Origin: Pseudomonas hefeiensis
GTDB lineage: Bacteria > Pseudomonadota > Gammaproteobacteria > Pseudomonadales > Pseudomonadaceae
DNA length: 64,000 nt
Direction: 5' to 3'
Assembly: GCF_030687835.1 (NCBI RefSeq)
Contig: NZ_CP117449.1
Location: 3,100,001-3,164,000 of the forward strand
In this document: piece after piece, positions 32,660 to 41,227 of the stretch
How positions within the stretch are numbered: position 1 is the first letter of the stretch
Layout: each line of letters begins with the position of its first letter
Translations under genes and position numbers: made by a program
The notes under the pieces: model-generated
Seen by the model: only the letters and a program-made list of their open reading frames with translations
Database searches by the model: none
What the model was told of the DNA's origin: nothing

Positions 32660-34228
32660 TCAGCCCGGTGATGCATCAGGGCTGCACCAGCGGTTTCGCC
32701 CAGTGTTTTTCGCCAGATACAAGAAGGCATCAGCGGCCTTGATCAGCATGGCCGGCGTTACGTCCTCGGTGCTTGGCCGGCAAGTGGTGATGCCCGCACT
32801 GGCCGTGACCAACCCCAACGGGTGGTCGCTGTGCTCGATGTTCAGCGCTCTGATGGACTCCAGGATATCTTGTGCAATCCTGCCGGCGCCCGCGCTGTGG
32901 GTGTCGGGCAGCAAAATGGTGAACTCTTCACCACCGTAGCGCACCGCCAGGTCACCGGGCCGTTTGATCGCTTGCTGGATCGCTCCCGCGGTCGCGCGCA
33001 GACAGTCATCCCCGGCAGCATGTCCGTATTTGTCGTTGAAACGCTTGAAGTAATCGACATCAAGCATGATCAGGGCCAACGAAGTGTCTTGGCGTCTGGC
33101 CCGGCGAATCTCATCGGCCAATGCGATGTCCAGCCGCCTGCGGTTGCCCAGGCCGGTCAGGCTGTCAGTCAGTGCCATATCCCGCATGGTTTGGTGGGCG
33201 CTGCGAATCTGTTTCTCCATGGTCATTCTGTAGCGCAACTGGCTCAACACGATCAGTCCGAAGCCGACGAGTATCACGATCAGGAATATCAGGACGAAGC
33301 CGGTCTTGAGCAGGTCGTGACGCCAGGGGGCGATGATGGATTCGCGAGACAATCCGGCCTCGACCACCAGCGGATAAGTGGTCAAGGCCCGGTAGCCGTA
33401 CAGGCGTTCGGTGTCGTCGACGACGGCCCTGGCCTCGACGACGCCCCGATTGGAGTTCGGCAGGTGCTTACGGAAGATCACGCTATTGACCAGGCTCTTG
33501 CCGACCACCGAGGCGACGAAGGGCCGCCGGACCAGAATGGTGCCATTGCGCATGGCCAGGACCAGAGCGCCCTTGTCGTCGATCTTGAAGTCGCCGTAGT
33601 AGTCCACGAAATAGCTGACCTTGACCGTGCCCAGCAGCACACCGGCAAACGAGCCGTCAGGATTATTCAAGCGGCGGGAGACGGGGATGATCAGGTCGTT
33701 GGTCGATCGGCTCCTGATCACCTCGCCGATCCGCACGTTTCGGTCCTCGTGGGTGCGGTGATACTGGAAGTAGTCGCGGTCGGCATTGTTCGCCAGGGCC
33801 GGCGTTGCTTGCTTGTCCGTGACCACCCATTCCCCGTTGGGGCCGTAGATAAACAAGCCGTGCAACTGCGGCATGATGGCAGACTGCTGGACCAGCAATT
33901 TATGGATGCGTGGGATGTCGATGTTCTGCAGGCCATCGCCTTCCACTCGCTCACTGAGTGCGGCGGTCACCACGTCCACTTGTCGAATGGTGTCTTCGGC
34001 GTGCTGGGCGGTCGCCCGCACCAGGTTCGTCACCGAGTCGCGGGCGGAGGCAAAGGCTGCGCGATAGTCACGCCATGTTCTCCAGCCTTCAACGGCCAGG
34101 AATACCATCACCACCACGAGCATGAAACTGATGGTGAGCCGCAATGCAGCTCCGGCCCGCGCTACCTGAGGGGGAAAGGATTCGTCAGCACTTTCATTCT
34201 TTTGTCGCGGCCGTTTGCGTCCGAGCAT
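32660..34228 (-). CDS. Membrane diguanylate cyclase with periplasmic dCache-like sensor
   Basis: A 522-residue protein. TM1 near 30-50, a periplasmic sensor of about 250 residues with Cache-like features (NADRDYFQYHRTHEDRNVRI; SRRLNNPDGSFAGVLLGTV), TM2 near 285-310, then a GGDEF domain. The active site reads GGEEF, preceded by the product-inhibition site RPGD, five residues upstream. This predicts an active, feedback-regulated c-di-GMP synthase. ATG 34228 is preferred over 34234 because AAGGA is eight bases away. Lies upstream of rlhA with a 115-bp gap; no functional link evident. A small hairpin (CTGCGCC/GGCGCAG, 34252-34272) lies in its leader. Confidence 0.9.
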   Translation of the reverse strand: MLGRKRPRQKNESADESFPPQVARAGAALRLTISFMLVVVMVFLAVEGWRTWRDYRAAFASARDSVTNLVRATAQHAEDTIRQVDVVTAALSERVEGDGLQNIDIPRIHKLLVQQSAIMPQLHGLFIYGPNGEWVVTDKQATPALANNADRDYFQYHRTHEDRNVRIGEVIRSRSTNDLIIPVSRRLNNPDGSFAGVLLGTVKVSYFVDYYGDFKIDDKGALVLAMRNGTILVRRPFVASVVGKSLVNSVIFRKHLPNSNRGVVEARAVVDDTERLYGYRALTTYPLVVEAGLSRESIIAPWRHDLLKTGFVLIFLIVILVGFGLIVLSQLRYRMTMEKQIRSAHQTMRDMALTDSLTGLGNRRRLDIALADEIRRARRQDTSLALIMLDVDYFKRFNDKYGHAAGDDCLRATAGAIQQAIKRPGDLAVRYGGEEFTILLPDTHSAGAGRIAQDILESIRALNIEHSDHPLGLVTASAGITTCRPSTEDVTPAMLIKAADAFLYLAKNTGRNRWCSPDASPG

Positions 34229-34380
34229 TAACATTTCCTTCTACAGCACGACTGCGCCTTATTCGGGCGCAGGGTACTTTATTCGATAACAGCACGTTAG
34301 CTGATGGATTCGAAGCAGTCACAGATCGCGACAGTATGGTTGATATAAACGGCATAGCCCAAAACGCCCTTCAAAAAAGC

Positions 34381-34404
34381 TGTACAAATCACGCTTCATG
34401 TACA
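34381..34404. promoter_or_regulatory. TGTACA-N12-TGTACA operator of chalcone isomerase operon
   Basis: TGTACA at 34381-34386 and 34399-34404, 18 bp centre to centre, 42 bp before the start of the next gene. The identical spacing recurs in front of the facing operon at 40862-40885. TGTACA half-sites are the hallmark of CarH/LitR-type (B12- and light-responsive) MerR regulators. A promoter may overlap: CTGTAC-N15-TACAAC. Confidence 0.65.
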
Positions 34405-34445
34405 ACTATTGAGCGACCTTCGGCAAATCCAGTGATGCTTTTTCA

Positions 34446-35012
34446 ATGGCCAGGTCGTTTGCGTTCAAGAAAAGCCTCAGCCGGTTCATGACCTGCGTTT
34501 TGGTGCTTTACGCCAGCCAGGCTCTCTGCGACTGGCGCACGGTACTGCCTGATGCACGTCTGGTGGGGCAAGCCGATTTTTCCTGGTACGGGTTCGATCT
34601 CTATCAGGCCAGGTTATGGAGTTCGGCTTCGCAACCCAGCCTGGAAACGCCGCTGGCACTTGAGTTGAATTACCGCCGCTCTATCAGCAAGCAAACCCTG
34701 GTGCAAGCGAGCATCGAGGAGATGCGCCGTATCGCGGGTAAATCCCTGGATTCCGGACGGCTCGACAGTTGGACCGATGACATGCGGCGGTCCTTCGTCG
34801 ACGTCAGGGCAGGCAGTCAAATCACCGGGCTTTATCTGCCTGGCAAGGGTTGTCGCTTTTACGTCGACGGGCGCTTGACCCATGAAGTCGACGATCCAGC
34901 GTTCGCTCGTTTTTTTTTCGCCATCTGGCTCGATCCCCGCACCCGGTATCCGGCGTTGCGGCAACAGTTGCTGGGGCTCAATAACACGCGCGCGGTGGGG
35001 GAAACACCATGA
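34446..35012 (+). CDS. Chalcone isomerase-like periplasmic protein
   Basis: A 188-residue protein with a signal peptide (cleavage near SQALC, residue 28). Then comes a chalcone-isomerase-like fold: RLVGQADFSWYGFDLYQARLW and LELNYRRSISKQTLVQASIEEM. Bacterial members of this family are not flavonoid enzymes and some bind fatty acids. Weak ribosome site. Overlaps the DUF3833 gene by 4 bp. The light-type operator upstream and lipid genes in the facing operon point to a role in membrane-lipid response; function inferred only. Confidence 0.8.
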   Translation: MARSFAFKKSLSRFMTCVLVLYASQALCDWRTVLPDARLVGQADFSWYGFDLYQARLWSSASQPSLETPLALELNYRRSISKQTLVQASIEEMRRIAGKSLDSGRLDSWTDDMRRSFVDVRAGSQITGLYLPGKGCRFYVDGRLTHEVDDPAFARFFFAIWLDPRTRYPALRQQLLGLNNTRAVGETP

Positions 35013-35548
35013 TTCGGTTAATGGTTGTACTGCTTTTAATAATGAGTTTGACCAGTTGCGGGAACGTGAATGTCGATCGTTATGCTGACCAGCAACCTCA
35101 GCTCGATCTGGTGCGTTTCTTCAGTCAGCCAGTCAAAGCCTGGGGCATATATCAAAAACGTTCCGGCGAGGTCATCAAGCGTTTCGAGGTGCAGATACTG
35201 AGTCGGCGCGAAGGCGAACGGCTGATACTCGATGAGCGCTTTCTCTACAGTGACGGCAGCCGACAACGGCGCGTATGGACGCTGACCCCCGACGGCCCGG
35301 GGCACTGGCGCGGTCGCGCCGACGATGTAATCGGCGAGGCGCAGGGAGAGGTGGCTGGCAATGCGCTGCGCTGGCGCTATCGATTGAACCTGCCAGTAGA
35401 CGGATCGACTTACGAAGTGACCTTTGACGACTGGATGTACTTGATGGACGAAGACACGATGATCAACCGTTCGAGCATGAGTAAATTCGGCGTCGAGTTG
35501 GGTCAGGTGACGCTGTTTTTCCGGCGCCAGGGCGCAGGCCTGCCATGA
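35009..35548 (+). CDS. DUF3833 lipoprotein
   Basis: A 179-residue predicted lipoprotein with lipobox LTSC (Cys17). The mature part matches DUF3833: DLVRFFSQPVKAWGIYQKRS near the start, ERFLYSDGSRQRRVW in the middle and DDWMYLMDEDTMINRSSMSKFG near the end. No biochemical function is known. ATGA overlaps with both neighbours make it the middle gene of a three-gene operon. Confidence 0.85.
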   Translation: MIRLMVVLLLIMSLTSCGNVNVDRYADQQPQLDLVRFFSQPVKAWGIYQKRSGEVIKRFEVQILSRREGERLILDERFLYSDGSRQRRVWTLTPDGPGHWRGRADDVIGEAQGEVAGNALRWRYRLNLPVDGSTYEVTFDDWMYLMDEDTMINRSSMSKFGVELGQVTLFFRRQGAGLP

Positions 35549-35850
35549 ACCTGCAAACCCTGATCGAGCTGGCCGTCGAAGGCCGGGTACACGAGCTGGA
35601 GTTGTGGTCGCTGGAGGGCGGTATCTACGTGTTGCGTGCGCGACTGGACCGCGGGTTTCGTACGTTGCTCGACAACTCGGGACGGACGTTGCACTTGCGA
35701 TCCACTACCCATTTGCGTGAGTTGCTGCGTGACGCGCCGCGGTTACCCTGCATGTTGGTACAGCATGTCGTTCACGACGAAATGTGTGGTCAGCGTGAGG
35801 GACCGATAGAGCCTTTGCGCGTGCCGCTTTTTCTGGATGAACCCTGGTAA
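35545..35850 (+). CDS. Small protein of DUF6482 type
   Basis: A 101-residue cytoplasmic protein beginning MNLQTLIELAVEGRVHELEL, with the middle LLDNSGRTLHLRSTTHLREL and MLVQHVVHDEMCGQ. I recall this as the DUF6482 type common in Pseudomonas; function unknown. It overlaps the DUF3833 gene by 4 bp and ends 30 bp from the convergent DUF2878 gene, with no clear terminator between. Confidence 0.65.
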   Translation: MNLQTLIELAVEGRVHELELWSLEGGIYVLRARLDRGFRTLLDNSGRTLHLRSTTHLRELLRDAPRLPCMLVQHVVHDEMCGQREGPIEPLRVPLFLDEPW

Positions 35851-35879
35851 ATGCTGTTTGCTTGGTTGGGGTTCAGGCC

Positions 35880-36368
35880 TTAATGGGAATCAGCCAGGCG
35901 CAACGCCAACGGCAGCCAAAGTGCCCATAAGGGCGCCAGCACCAGAGCGGTTCCCACGATGCCAAGCGGCAGCGCAACACCGGCCAGCGGTGCTCCTGCG
36001 CAATAGGCCAGCGGACCGCCGACCATGCCCACCAACGCACCGCGCCATACAGGCCGCACGGCCCAGGCCAGGCTGTGGCGCAAGCTTGTGGCAAATACCA
36101 GCCAGAGCAGCGCCAGCCAGAGGGGCAGGGCGGTCTGAGCGAATCCGAACAAACCCAGCATACCCAGGCACCAGTCCAGCGCCATGCCGCACAGCCCCAC
36201 ACGTATCACGGCCTGCAGCTCGGCCCGGGGTTGTGGACAGAAGCTCAGGTGAGCGAGCAATCCCGCTGCAACAGCCAGGAGCCACCAGGCATTCTGTGCA
36301 CCCAGCACACAACCCCACCAGCCCAACTGGACCCAGAGTGCGTTGACGATCAGGCCCGCGCGACTCAT
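35880..36368 (-). CDS. DUF2878 membrane protein
   Basis: A 162-residue, very hydrophobic protein with about five TM helices (for example GLIVNALWVQLGWWGCVLGA and LPLWLALLWLVFATSL). Matches DUF2878, usually found beside CFA synthase-like and DUF1365 genes in light or singlet-oxygen induced clusters. The ATG at 36368 shares one base with the stop of the upstream CFA gene (TGATG), so it is coupled. Last gene of the operon. Confidence 0.82.
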   Translation of the reverse strand: MSRAGLIVNALWVQLGWWGCVLGAQNAWWLLAVAAGLLAHLSFCPQPRAELQAVIRVGLCGMALDWCLGMLGLFGFAQTALPLWLALLWLVFATSLRHSLAWAVRPVWRGALVGMVGGPLAYCAGAPLAGVALPLGIVGTALVLAPLWALWLPLALRLADSH

Positions 36369-37633
36369 CAGGTTTCCCGTTGCTCCAGTAATGGGGCCTG
36401 ACGCGCCCCGGGAGCGGCAAAGAGCAGTTGCGCGACGCCGATGGCACGCTCCTGGAATCCGCCTTCGCAGTAACACAGGTAGAACTCCCACAGGCGTTGG
36501 AAGGTTTCGTCGTAACCCAGCTCCAGCAGCGCTTGACGTGACTGCCGCAAGTTATCGTGCCAGTGTTTCAGCGTGTGGGCGTAGTGCGCGCCGAAGTCTT
36601 CCAGATGCAACAGGTTGAGCGGTGTGTGACGGCTGGCGGTGTTTAGCAGGACGGACAACGATGGCAGCGCGCCGCCGGGAAAAATATGCCGCTGGATGAA
36701 GTCTACCGAGCGTCGTGCCTGCTCATAACGCTGGTCGCGAATGGTGATGGCTTGCAGCAACATCAGGCCGTCATTCTTGAGCAGTGCGGCGCAGCGCCGC
36801 AAGTATTCGGGCAAATAACGATGACCGACAGCTTCGATCATTTCGATCGAGACCAACTTGTCGTAACGACCCTCCAGGTCGCGATAGTCCTTGCACAGCA
36901 CCTCAATGCGCTGCTGCAGGCCCAGCGCCTCGACGCGCCGACAGGTGTGGGCGTACTGCTCGTGCGACAAGGTCGTGGTGGTCACCTTGCAGCCATAGTG
37001 GCTGGCAGCATAAATCGCCAGGCTGCCCCAGCCAGTGCCGATCTCCAGCAGATGGTCGCCAGGCCGCAGGTCGAGCTTGCGACAGATGCGCTCGAGCTTG
37101 TTGAGCTGGGCTTGCTCCAGACTTTGTTCGGGGCTTTCGAACATGGCGGCCGAGTACATCATGGTGGGATCAAGCAATCGCTCGAACAAGTCATTGCCCA
37201 AGTCGTAATGGGCAATGATGTTGCGCCGCGAGCCCTGCCGGCTGTTCCGGTTGAGCCAGTGCAGCCAGCGCAGCACCGGGCGACCAAGGCGAGCCAGGCC
37301 GCTGTCCATTGCATCGAGCACCTCCAGGTTGGCGACGAACACGCGGGTCACCGCCGTCAGGTCGTTGCTGCGCCAGTATCCCTGGATATAAGCCTCACCG
37401 GCGCCGATCGAGCCGTTACTGGCGAGCATGCCCCAAACGACGTCGTCGAGAATTTCGACTTCGGCCTGCAGAACACTGGCCGGATCGCCGAAGCTTAACG
37501 ATTCGCCATCGAGCAGCAGACGCAAGTGGCCTTGGCTCAGGCGCCGCAATTGGCCGAGGACAACGTGCTTGAAGAAGCCGTCGTTGAACAGGCGAAAGCT
37601 GCCGGCCTTAGCACTCAGGGTGGGTTCGGGCAT
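36368..37633 (-). CDS. Cyclopropane-fatty-acyl-phospholipid synthase-like methyltransferase
   Basis: A 421-residue SAM-dependent methyltransferase. SAM motif I is HLLEIGTGWGSLAIYAASHY, followed by CFA-family signatures YDLGNDLFERLLDPTMMYSA and KLVSIEMIEAVGHRY. The HIFPGGALPS region is also typical. N-terminal lipid-binding part present. CFA-family enzymes methylate unsaturated phospholipid chains; relatives in alphaproteobacterial singlet-oxygen regulons start furan fatty acid synthesis. Starts 25 bp inside the end of the DUF1365 gene. Probably a second cfa copy apart from the housekeeping one. Confidence 0.88.
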   Translation of the reverse strand: MPEPTLSAKAGSFRLFNDGFFKHVVLGQLRRLSQGHLRLLLDGESLSFGDPASVLQAEVEILDDVVWGMLASNGSIGAGEAYIQGYWRSNDLTAVTRVFVANLEVLDAMDSGLARLGRPVLRWLHWLNRNSRQGSRRNIIAHYDLGNDLFERLLDPTMMYSAAMFESPEQSLEQAQLNKLERICRKLDLRPGDHLLEIGTGWGSLAIYAASHYGCKVTTTTLSHEQYAHTCRRVEALGLQQRIEVLCKDYRDLEGRYDKLVSIEMIEAVGHRYLPEYLRRCAALLKNDGLMLLQAITIRDQRYEQARRSVDFIQRHIFPGGALPSLSVLLNTASRHTPLNLLHLEDFGAHYAHTLKHWHDNLRQSRQALLELGYDETFQRLWEFYLCYCEGGFQERAIGVAQLLFAAPGARQAPLLEQRET

Positions 37634-38422
37634 GGTCGGGGTCCTTGTGGGCGGTTTCGCCGACGCTCAGGCCGCTCTGGCAGGCCTGATGGTCGTGCAG
37701 GGGTGTGCGTTTGAAGAGCAGGCGCAAGGCCTGCCAGTAAATGGCGCTCAAGGTGCGCAGGCTCATCCACGGAAAGGCCAGAACGTGACGGCGCACGGCT
37801 GCGGCATCGAGAGGTTGGCGCTTGAGCGCAAGGTCGGCCTCGAACACCTTGCTGCCATCGCGCCAGTTCTCCATATGCACCCGGATATGTGAGTCCACGA
37901 CCAGAAAACGCATGCGGTACTCCATGTCCTGAGGCAGGAACGGTGACACATGGAACGCCTTGGCCACCCCGGAACGCATGAGGCTCACCGGGGCTTACCG
38001 GCAACACATAGTGATAGCGTTCGCGCCATGGAGTGTTGCGTACCTCACAGAGAATGGCTGCCAGACGCCCATCGGTTTCGTGGCAGAAATAGAAACTCAC
38101 CGGATTGAAGGACAGGCCCCAACTGCGCGGTTGGGTCAGTAGCTGGATTGTGCCCTGGGGGAGCGGTGCCCAGGGCTTGGGCAAGTAATTCGCGCACCGC
38201 GTCGACCAAGGGGACGCCCAGACGTGTGCGCGCGGGCAGGTAATCGCGCTCGCGCCAGCACAGCGGTGCCAGGGGCCACCCTCGCAACAGACGTGACAGG
38301 CCCAGCACCTGAGTTTGTTCGGCGAGGTCCAGATACAGCATGCCGATGGGGTATCGGAACCCATGGGCGCGGGGTGAATAGCGGCGATGGTCGATCCAGC
38401 CGCGGCACAGGCTACTGTTCAA
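37608..38422 (-). pseudogene. DUF1365 protein gene with two single-base frameshifts
   Basis: Conserved DUF1365 sequence is spread over three frames. The first carries NSSLCRGWIDHRRYSPRAHG to QALGTAP. An extra base in a run of five G (38157-38161) shifts to the frame with SWGLSFNPVSFYFCHETDGR and YHYVLPVSPGEPHAFR. An extra base in CCCC (37967-37970) shifts to the frame with VAKAFHVSPFLPQDMEYRM and the C-terminus. Removing one base from each run restores about 270 residues. The start is probably TTG 38422, overlapping the stop of the FAD gene (TTGA). The function of DUF1365 is unknown, but it is a constant partner of CFA-like and FAD oxidoreductase genes. Real decay or two homopolymer errors. 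Confidence 0.8.
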
Positions 38423-39666
38423 AGGTATTCCCCAAAATGCCCGGCCACATCCAGCGCACTGACCACACCGTCTTCGTGAAAGCCGTTGGCCCAATAGGCG
38501 CCGCAGAAGTAACTGTGCTGGCGCCCTTGCAGATCACCCTGGCGGGCCTGGGCGGCGACGCCGGCGAGGCTGTATTGCGGATGCGCATAATCGAAGCGAG
38601 CCAGGACCTTGGCCGGATCCACCACGTCACTCTGATTGAGGCTCACGCAGAAGGTCACCGGGGCTTCCAGGCCCTGGAGGATGTTCATGTTGTAGGTCAG
38701 CGCGGCAGGCGCACGCATTGAACCGCCCAGTCGGTAATTCCAACTCGCCCAGGCCTGGCGTCGCTGCGGCAAGACACCGGTGTCGGTGTGCAGCAGTACT
38801 TCGTTGCTGGCGTAGGCCAGGGCAGCGAGCACTTCACGTTCCGCTTTGCTTGGCGTTTCGAGTAACGCCAGGGCCTGGTCGCTGTGGCAGGCAAACACCA
38901 CTTTGTCGAAACGCTCAAGTCCCGCAGCGCTGAGGATGCCCACCCCTGTAGCGTCGCGGCTCACGCGCTGCACCGGGCAGTTGAGCCGGATATGCTGGCG
39001 AAAGTCTGCGCACAATGGCTCGATGTAACCCCGCGAGCCACCCTCGATCACCCGCCATTGTGGGCGTCGGTTGACCGATAGCAGGCCGTGGTTATGGCAG
39101 AAACGCAGGAAGAATTGCAGCGGAAACTCCAGCATTCCAGCAGGCGACATCGACCAGATCGCCGCCCCCATGGGCACGATGTAATGGTCGATGAACCGTT
39201 GTCCATAATTGTGGACATGCAGGTAATCACCCAGCCGGGTAGTGCGGTCAATGCGTTGCGCCTTCAAGTCGGCAGTGGCCTGGCGGTTGAACCTGAGGAT
39301 GTCCTGCAACATGCCCCAGAAACCCGGCGACAGCAGGTTGCGTCGTCGGGCGAAAAGGCTGCGCAGGGTATGCCCCTTGTACTCCTGGCCAGTGGCTGGG
39401 TCATGCACCGAAAAGCTCATCTCAGTGGGACGGGAAGTCACACCCAACTGGTCCAGCAACCGGATGAAGTTCGGGTAGGTCCAGTCGTTGTAGACAATGA
39501 AACCGGTGTCTACGCCATAACGCTGGCCTTGCCATTCCACGTCCACGGTGTGGGTGTGGCCGCCGATCCGGTCGTCGGCTTCGAACAGGGTGATCTGGTG
39601 CTGGCGAGCCAACAGGTACGCGCATGTCAGCCCCGATATGCCGCTGCCGATGATTGCGATGCGCAT
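38419..39666 (-). CDS. FAD-dependent amine oxidase-like oxidoreductase
   Basis: A 415-residue flavoprotein. N-terminal dinucleotide motif AIIGSGISGLTCAYLLA with the acidic ribose ligand in LFEADDRIGGHTHTV. The substrate region has DTGFIVYNDWTYPNF, and the C-terminal FAD segment ends SYFCGAYWANGFHEDGVVSA. Constant companion of CFA-like and DUF1365 genes; relatives have been implicated in desaturation or oxygenation of methylated fatty acids. Starts 3 bp after the SDR stop. Confidence 0.87.
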   Translation of the reverse strand: MRIAIIGSGISGLTCAYLLARQHQITLFEADDRIGGHTHTVDVEWQGQRYGVDTGFIVYNDWTYPNFIRLLDQLGVTSRPTEMSFSVHDPATGQEYKGHTLRSLFARRRNLLSPGFWGMLQDILRFNRQATADLKAQRIDRTTRLGDYLHVHNYGQRFIDHYIVPMGAAIWSMSPAGMLEFPLQFFLRFCHNHGLLSVNRRPQWRVIEGGSRGYIEPLCADFRQHIRLNCPVQRVSRDATGVGILSAAGLERFDKVVFACHSDQALALLETPSKAEREVLAALAYASNEVLLHTDTGVLPQRRQAWASWNYRLGGSMRAPAALTYNMNILQGLEAPVTFCVSLNQSDVVDPAKVLARFDYAHPQYSLAGVAAQARQGDLQGRQHSYFCGAYWANGFHEDGVVSALDVAGHFGEYL

Positions 39667-39669
39667 GCT

Positions 39670-40425
39670 TCAAGACTCCTGGGAAGATCGTGCCAGGCGC
39701 CGGCCAAGGGCCAGGCGCCAGCGGGCGGGCAAGCGTCCGAGCAGGCGCAGGACGAAGGTGAAGAACCATGGGAAAGCGATGTCCAGCGGTCGCGCCTGCA
39801 GGCGCTGGGCGATATGCCGCGCCGCGCGTTGTGCCGACCAGCGCATGGGCATCGGGAAGTCGTTGCGGCGGGTCAGCGGGGTGTCGACGAAACCGGGGCT
39901 TATCAAGGTGACATCGATACCCTCGGCCGCCAGATCGATGCGCAACGATTCGAACAAGTAGCGCAACGCCGCCTTGGACGCGCCATACGCGCCGGCACGC
40001 GGCAAAGCCAGCCAGGTAACCGCGCTGCATACCCCCACCAAATGCGGGCGTTGGCCTCGACGCAGTAAGGGCAGGGCGGCTTCCAGGCAGTGGCTGGTAC
40101 CCAGCAGGTTGGTGGTCAATACCCGTTCGACCAGATGCGTGTCGAAGTGCCCCGGCTCCAGGTACTCGCAGGTTCCGGCGTTGAGAATCACCAGGTCCAG
40201 CGCCCCCCACTGAGCGTCGATGGTCTGGCAGATATCGGCCACTTGCGCCGGATCGGTCAGGTCACCCGGCAGCACCAGGACCTGGTCCAGATAGCCAGTC
40301 GCTAAGGCCTGAAGGGGCGCGACCTGGCGCGCACTCAGCGCCAGACGGTGTCCTTGCTCCAGAAGCTCCGAGGCCAATGCCGCGCCGATACCGCTACTGG
40401 CGCCGGTCAACCAGATGCGACTCAT
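39670..40425 (-). CDS. Short-chain dehydrogenase/reductase
   Basis: A 251-residue classical SDR. NAD(P)-binding TGASSGIGAALA (residues 7-18), NAG at 91-93 (LVILNAGTCEYL), catalytic Ser in GVCSAVTW and the YGASK motif near 156-160. C-terminal basic tail with a hydrophobic stretch (PLDIAFPWFFTFVLRLLGRL) suggests membrane association. Overlaps the NTF2-like gene by 4 bp. Substrate unknown; a lipid-linked carbonyl is plausible from context. Confidence 0.88.
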   Translation of the reverse strand: MSRIWLTGASSGIGAALASELLEQGHRLALSARQVAPLQALATGYLDQVLVLPGDLTDPAQVADICQTIDAQWGALDLVILNAGTCEYLEPGHFDTHLVERVLTTNLLGTSHCLEAALPLLRRGQRPHLVGVCSAVTWLALPRAGAYGASKAALRYLFESLRIDLAAEGIDVTLISPGFVDTPLTRRNDFPMPMRWSAQRAARHIAQRLQARPLDIAFPWFFTFVLRLLGRLPARWRLALGRRLARSSQES

Positions 40426-40844
40426 GCCAGCCTCCGCTTGAGCCAGCTGATCATCGAGCCGAACAGTGGAAGGTGCTCGTAGAGCAGGGCACCAGCGTCG
40501 AAGAAATCCTGGTGCAGGTAGACCCGTTCGTTCCAGCGCAAATAACTGCAGCCTTGCAGTGAGATGAGTGCACCGCCTGCCAGACGTGGGTGGCTGTAAT
40601 GCAGGGTCCAGCGTAGATATCCCTCGCCGGGGCCGACCTCATCAAAGCCATGAAAGTCGTAGCGCACCTGATCGACGTTGGCATACATCTGGGCGAAGTA
40701 GTTGCGCAGGGCAGCTAGGCCTTCGATCCGATGTAACGGGTCCTGGAACTTAATGTCGGCGCTGTAGAGGGCATCGAGCTCGGCCAGATGGCTGGCGTCC
40801 AGCTCGGCGAAGGCGCGGGCAAAACCCTGGAGGTAGGCAGACAT
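40422..40844 (-). CDS. NTF2/SnoaL-like protein
   Basis: A 140-residue protein of the NTF2-like fold: FAELDASHLAELDALYSADI, FQDPLHRIEGLAALRNYFAQ, then LQGCSYLRWNERVYLHQDFF. Such proteins are small cone-shaped binding proteins or isomerases. ATG 40844 has GGAG eight bases upstream; the longer reading to 40886 runs through the operator. First gene of the six-gene operon. Confidence 0.82.
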   Translation of the reverse strand: MSAYLQGFARAFAELDASHLAELDALYSADIKFQDPLHRIEGLAALRNYFAQMYANVDQVRYDFHGFDEVGPGEGYLRWTLHYSHPRLAGGALISLQGCSYLRWNERVYLHQDFFDAGALLYEHLPLFGSMISWLKRRLA

Positions 40845-40860
40845 GTCAGGCTCCGAATTA

Positions 40861-40886
40861 TTGTACAGGCAGTAATTCCTGTACAA
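40861..40886. promoter_or_regulatory. TGTACA-N12-TGTACA operator of NTF2-SDR-FAD-CFA operon
   Basis: TTGTACAGG (40861-40869) and its inverted copy CCTGTACAA (40878-40886) form a symmetric operator ending 17 bp before the start codon. On the minus strand it overlaps TTGTAC-N15-TACAAT, a promoter-like pair. Further TGTAYA-like half-sites (CTGTACG, TTGTATA, TTGTATAA) follow out to about 40965. Confidence 0.7.
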
Positions 40887-41227
40887 GTTTTCGAAGCCTA
40901 CTGCACGGCCTGTACGTTTTAAAGTGTTTTGTATAGGTATTTGTAAAGTTGTATAACTTTGCCGCTGAAGAGAGCCCGGTCATGACCGGGCTCGGCTGCG
41001 AATCGCCTCTTGTCCTTGCGCAAAGACGCATCGTCCAGGGCGTAGGCAATACAGCAGTTTTTTCCTTTCCAGCAACGATAAAAACCCTCGTTTCGCAAAT
41101 TCCCGCCTGCCAACACAATCGCTTCGACATCGCCTGTCGATCGTCGCAAACACAGAACAACAAGAAATCCAAACCCGAGGCGGCGCCATGCCGGCCTGAA
41201 CCATCCCACTGCCGGAAGTGCACAGAC
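40887..41227. other. Intergenic region before the flavin monooxygenase operon
   Basis: Holds the upstream parts of two divergent operons. Toward the left are extra TGTAYA half-sites. At 40972-40993 is a perfect 22-bp palindrome: GAGCCCGGTCA followed by its exact complement, able to form a 9-bp stem with a CATG loop, without a U run on either side. The remaining 230 bp before the monooxygenase start show no convincing gene or box; an in-frame extension of the monooxygenase exists but has no family-like sequence. Confidence 0.5.
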
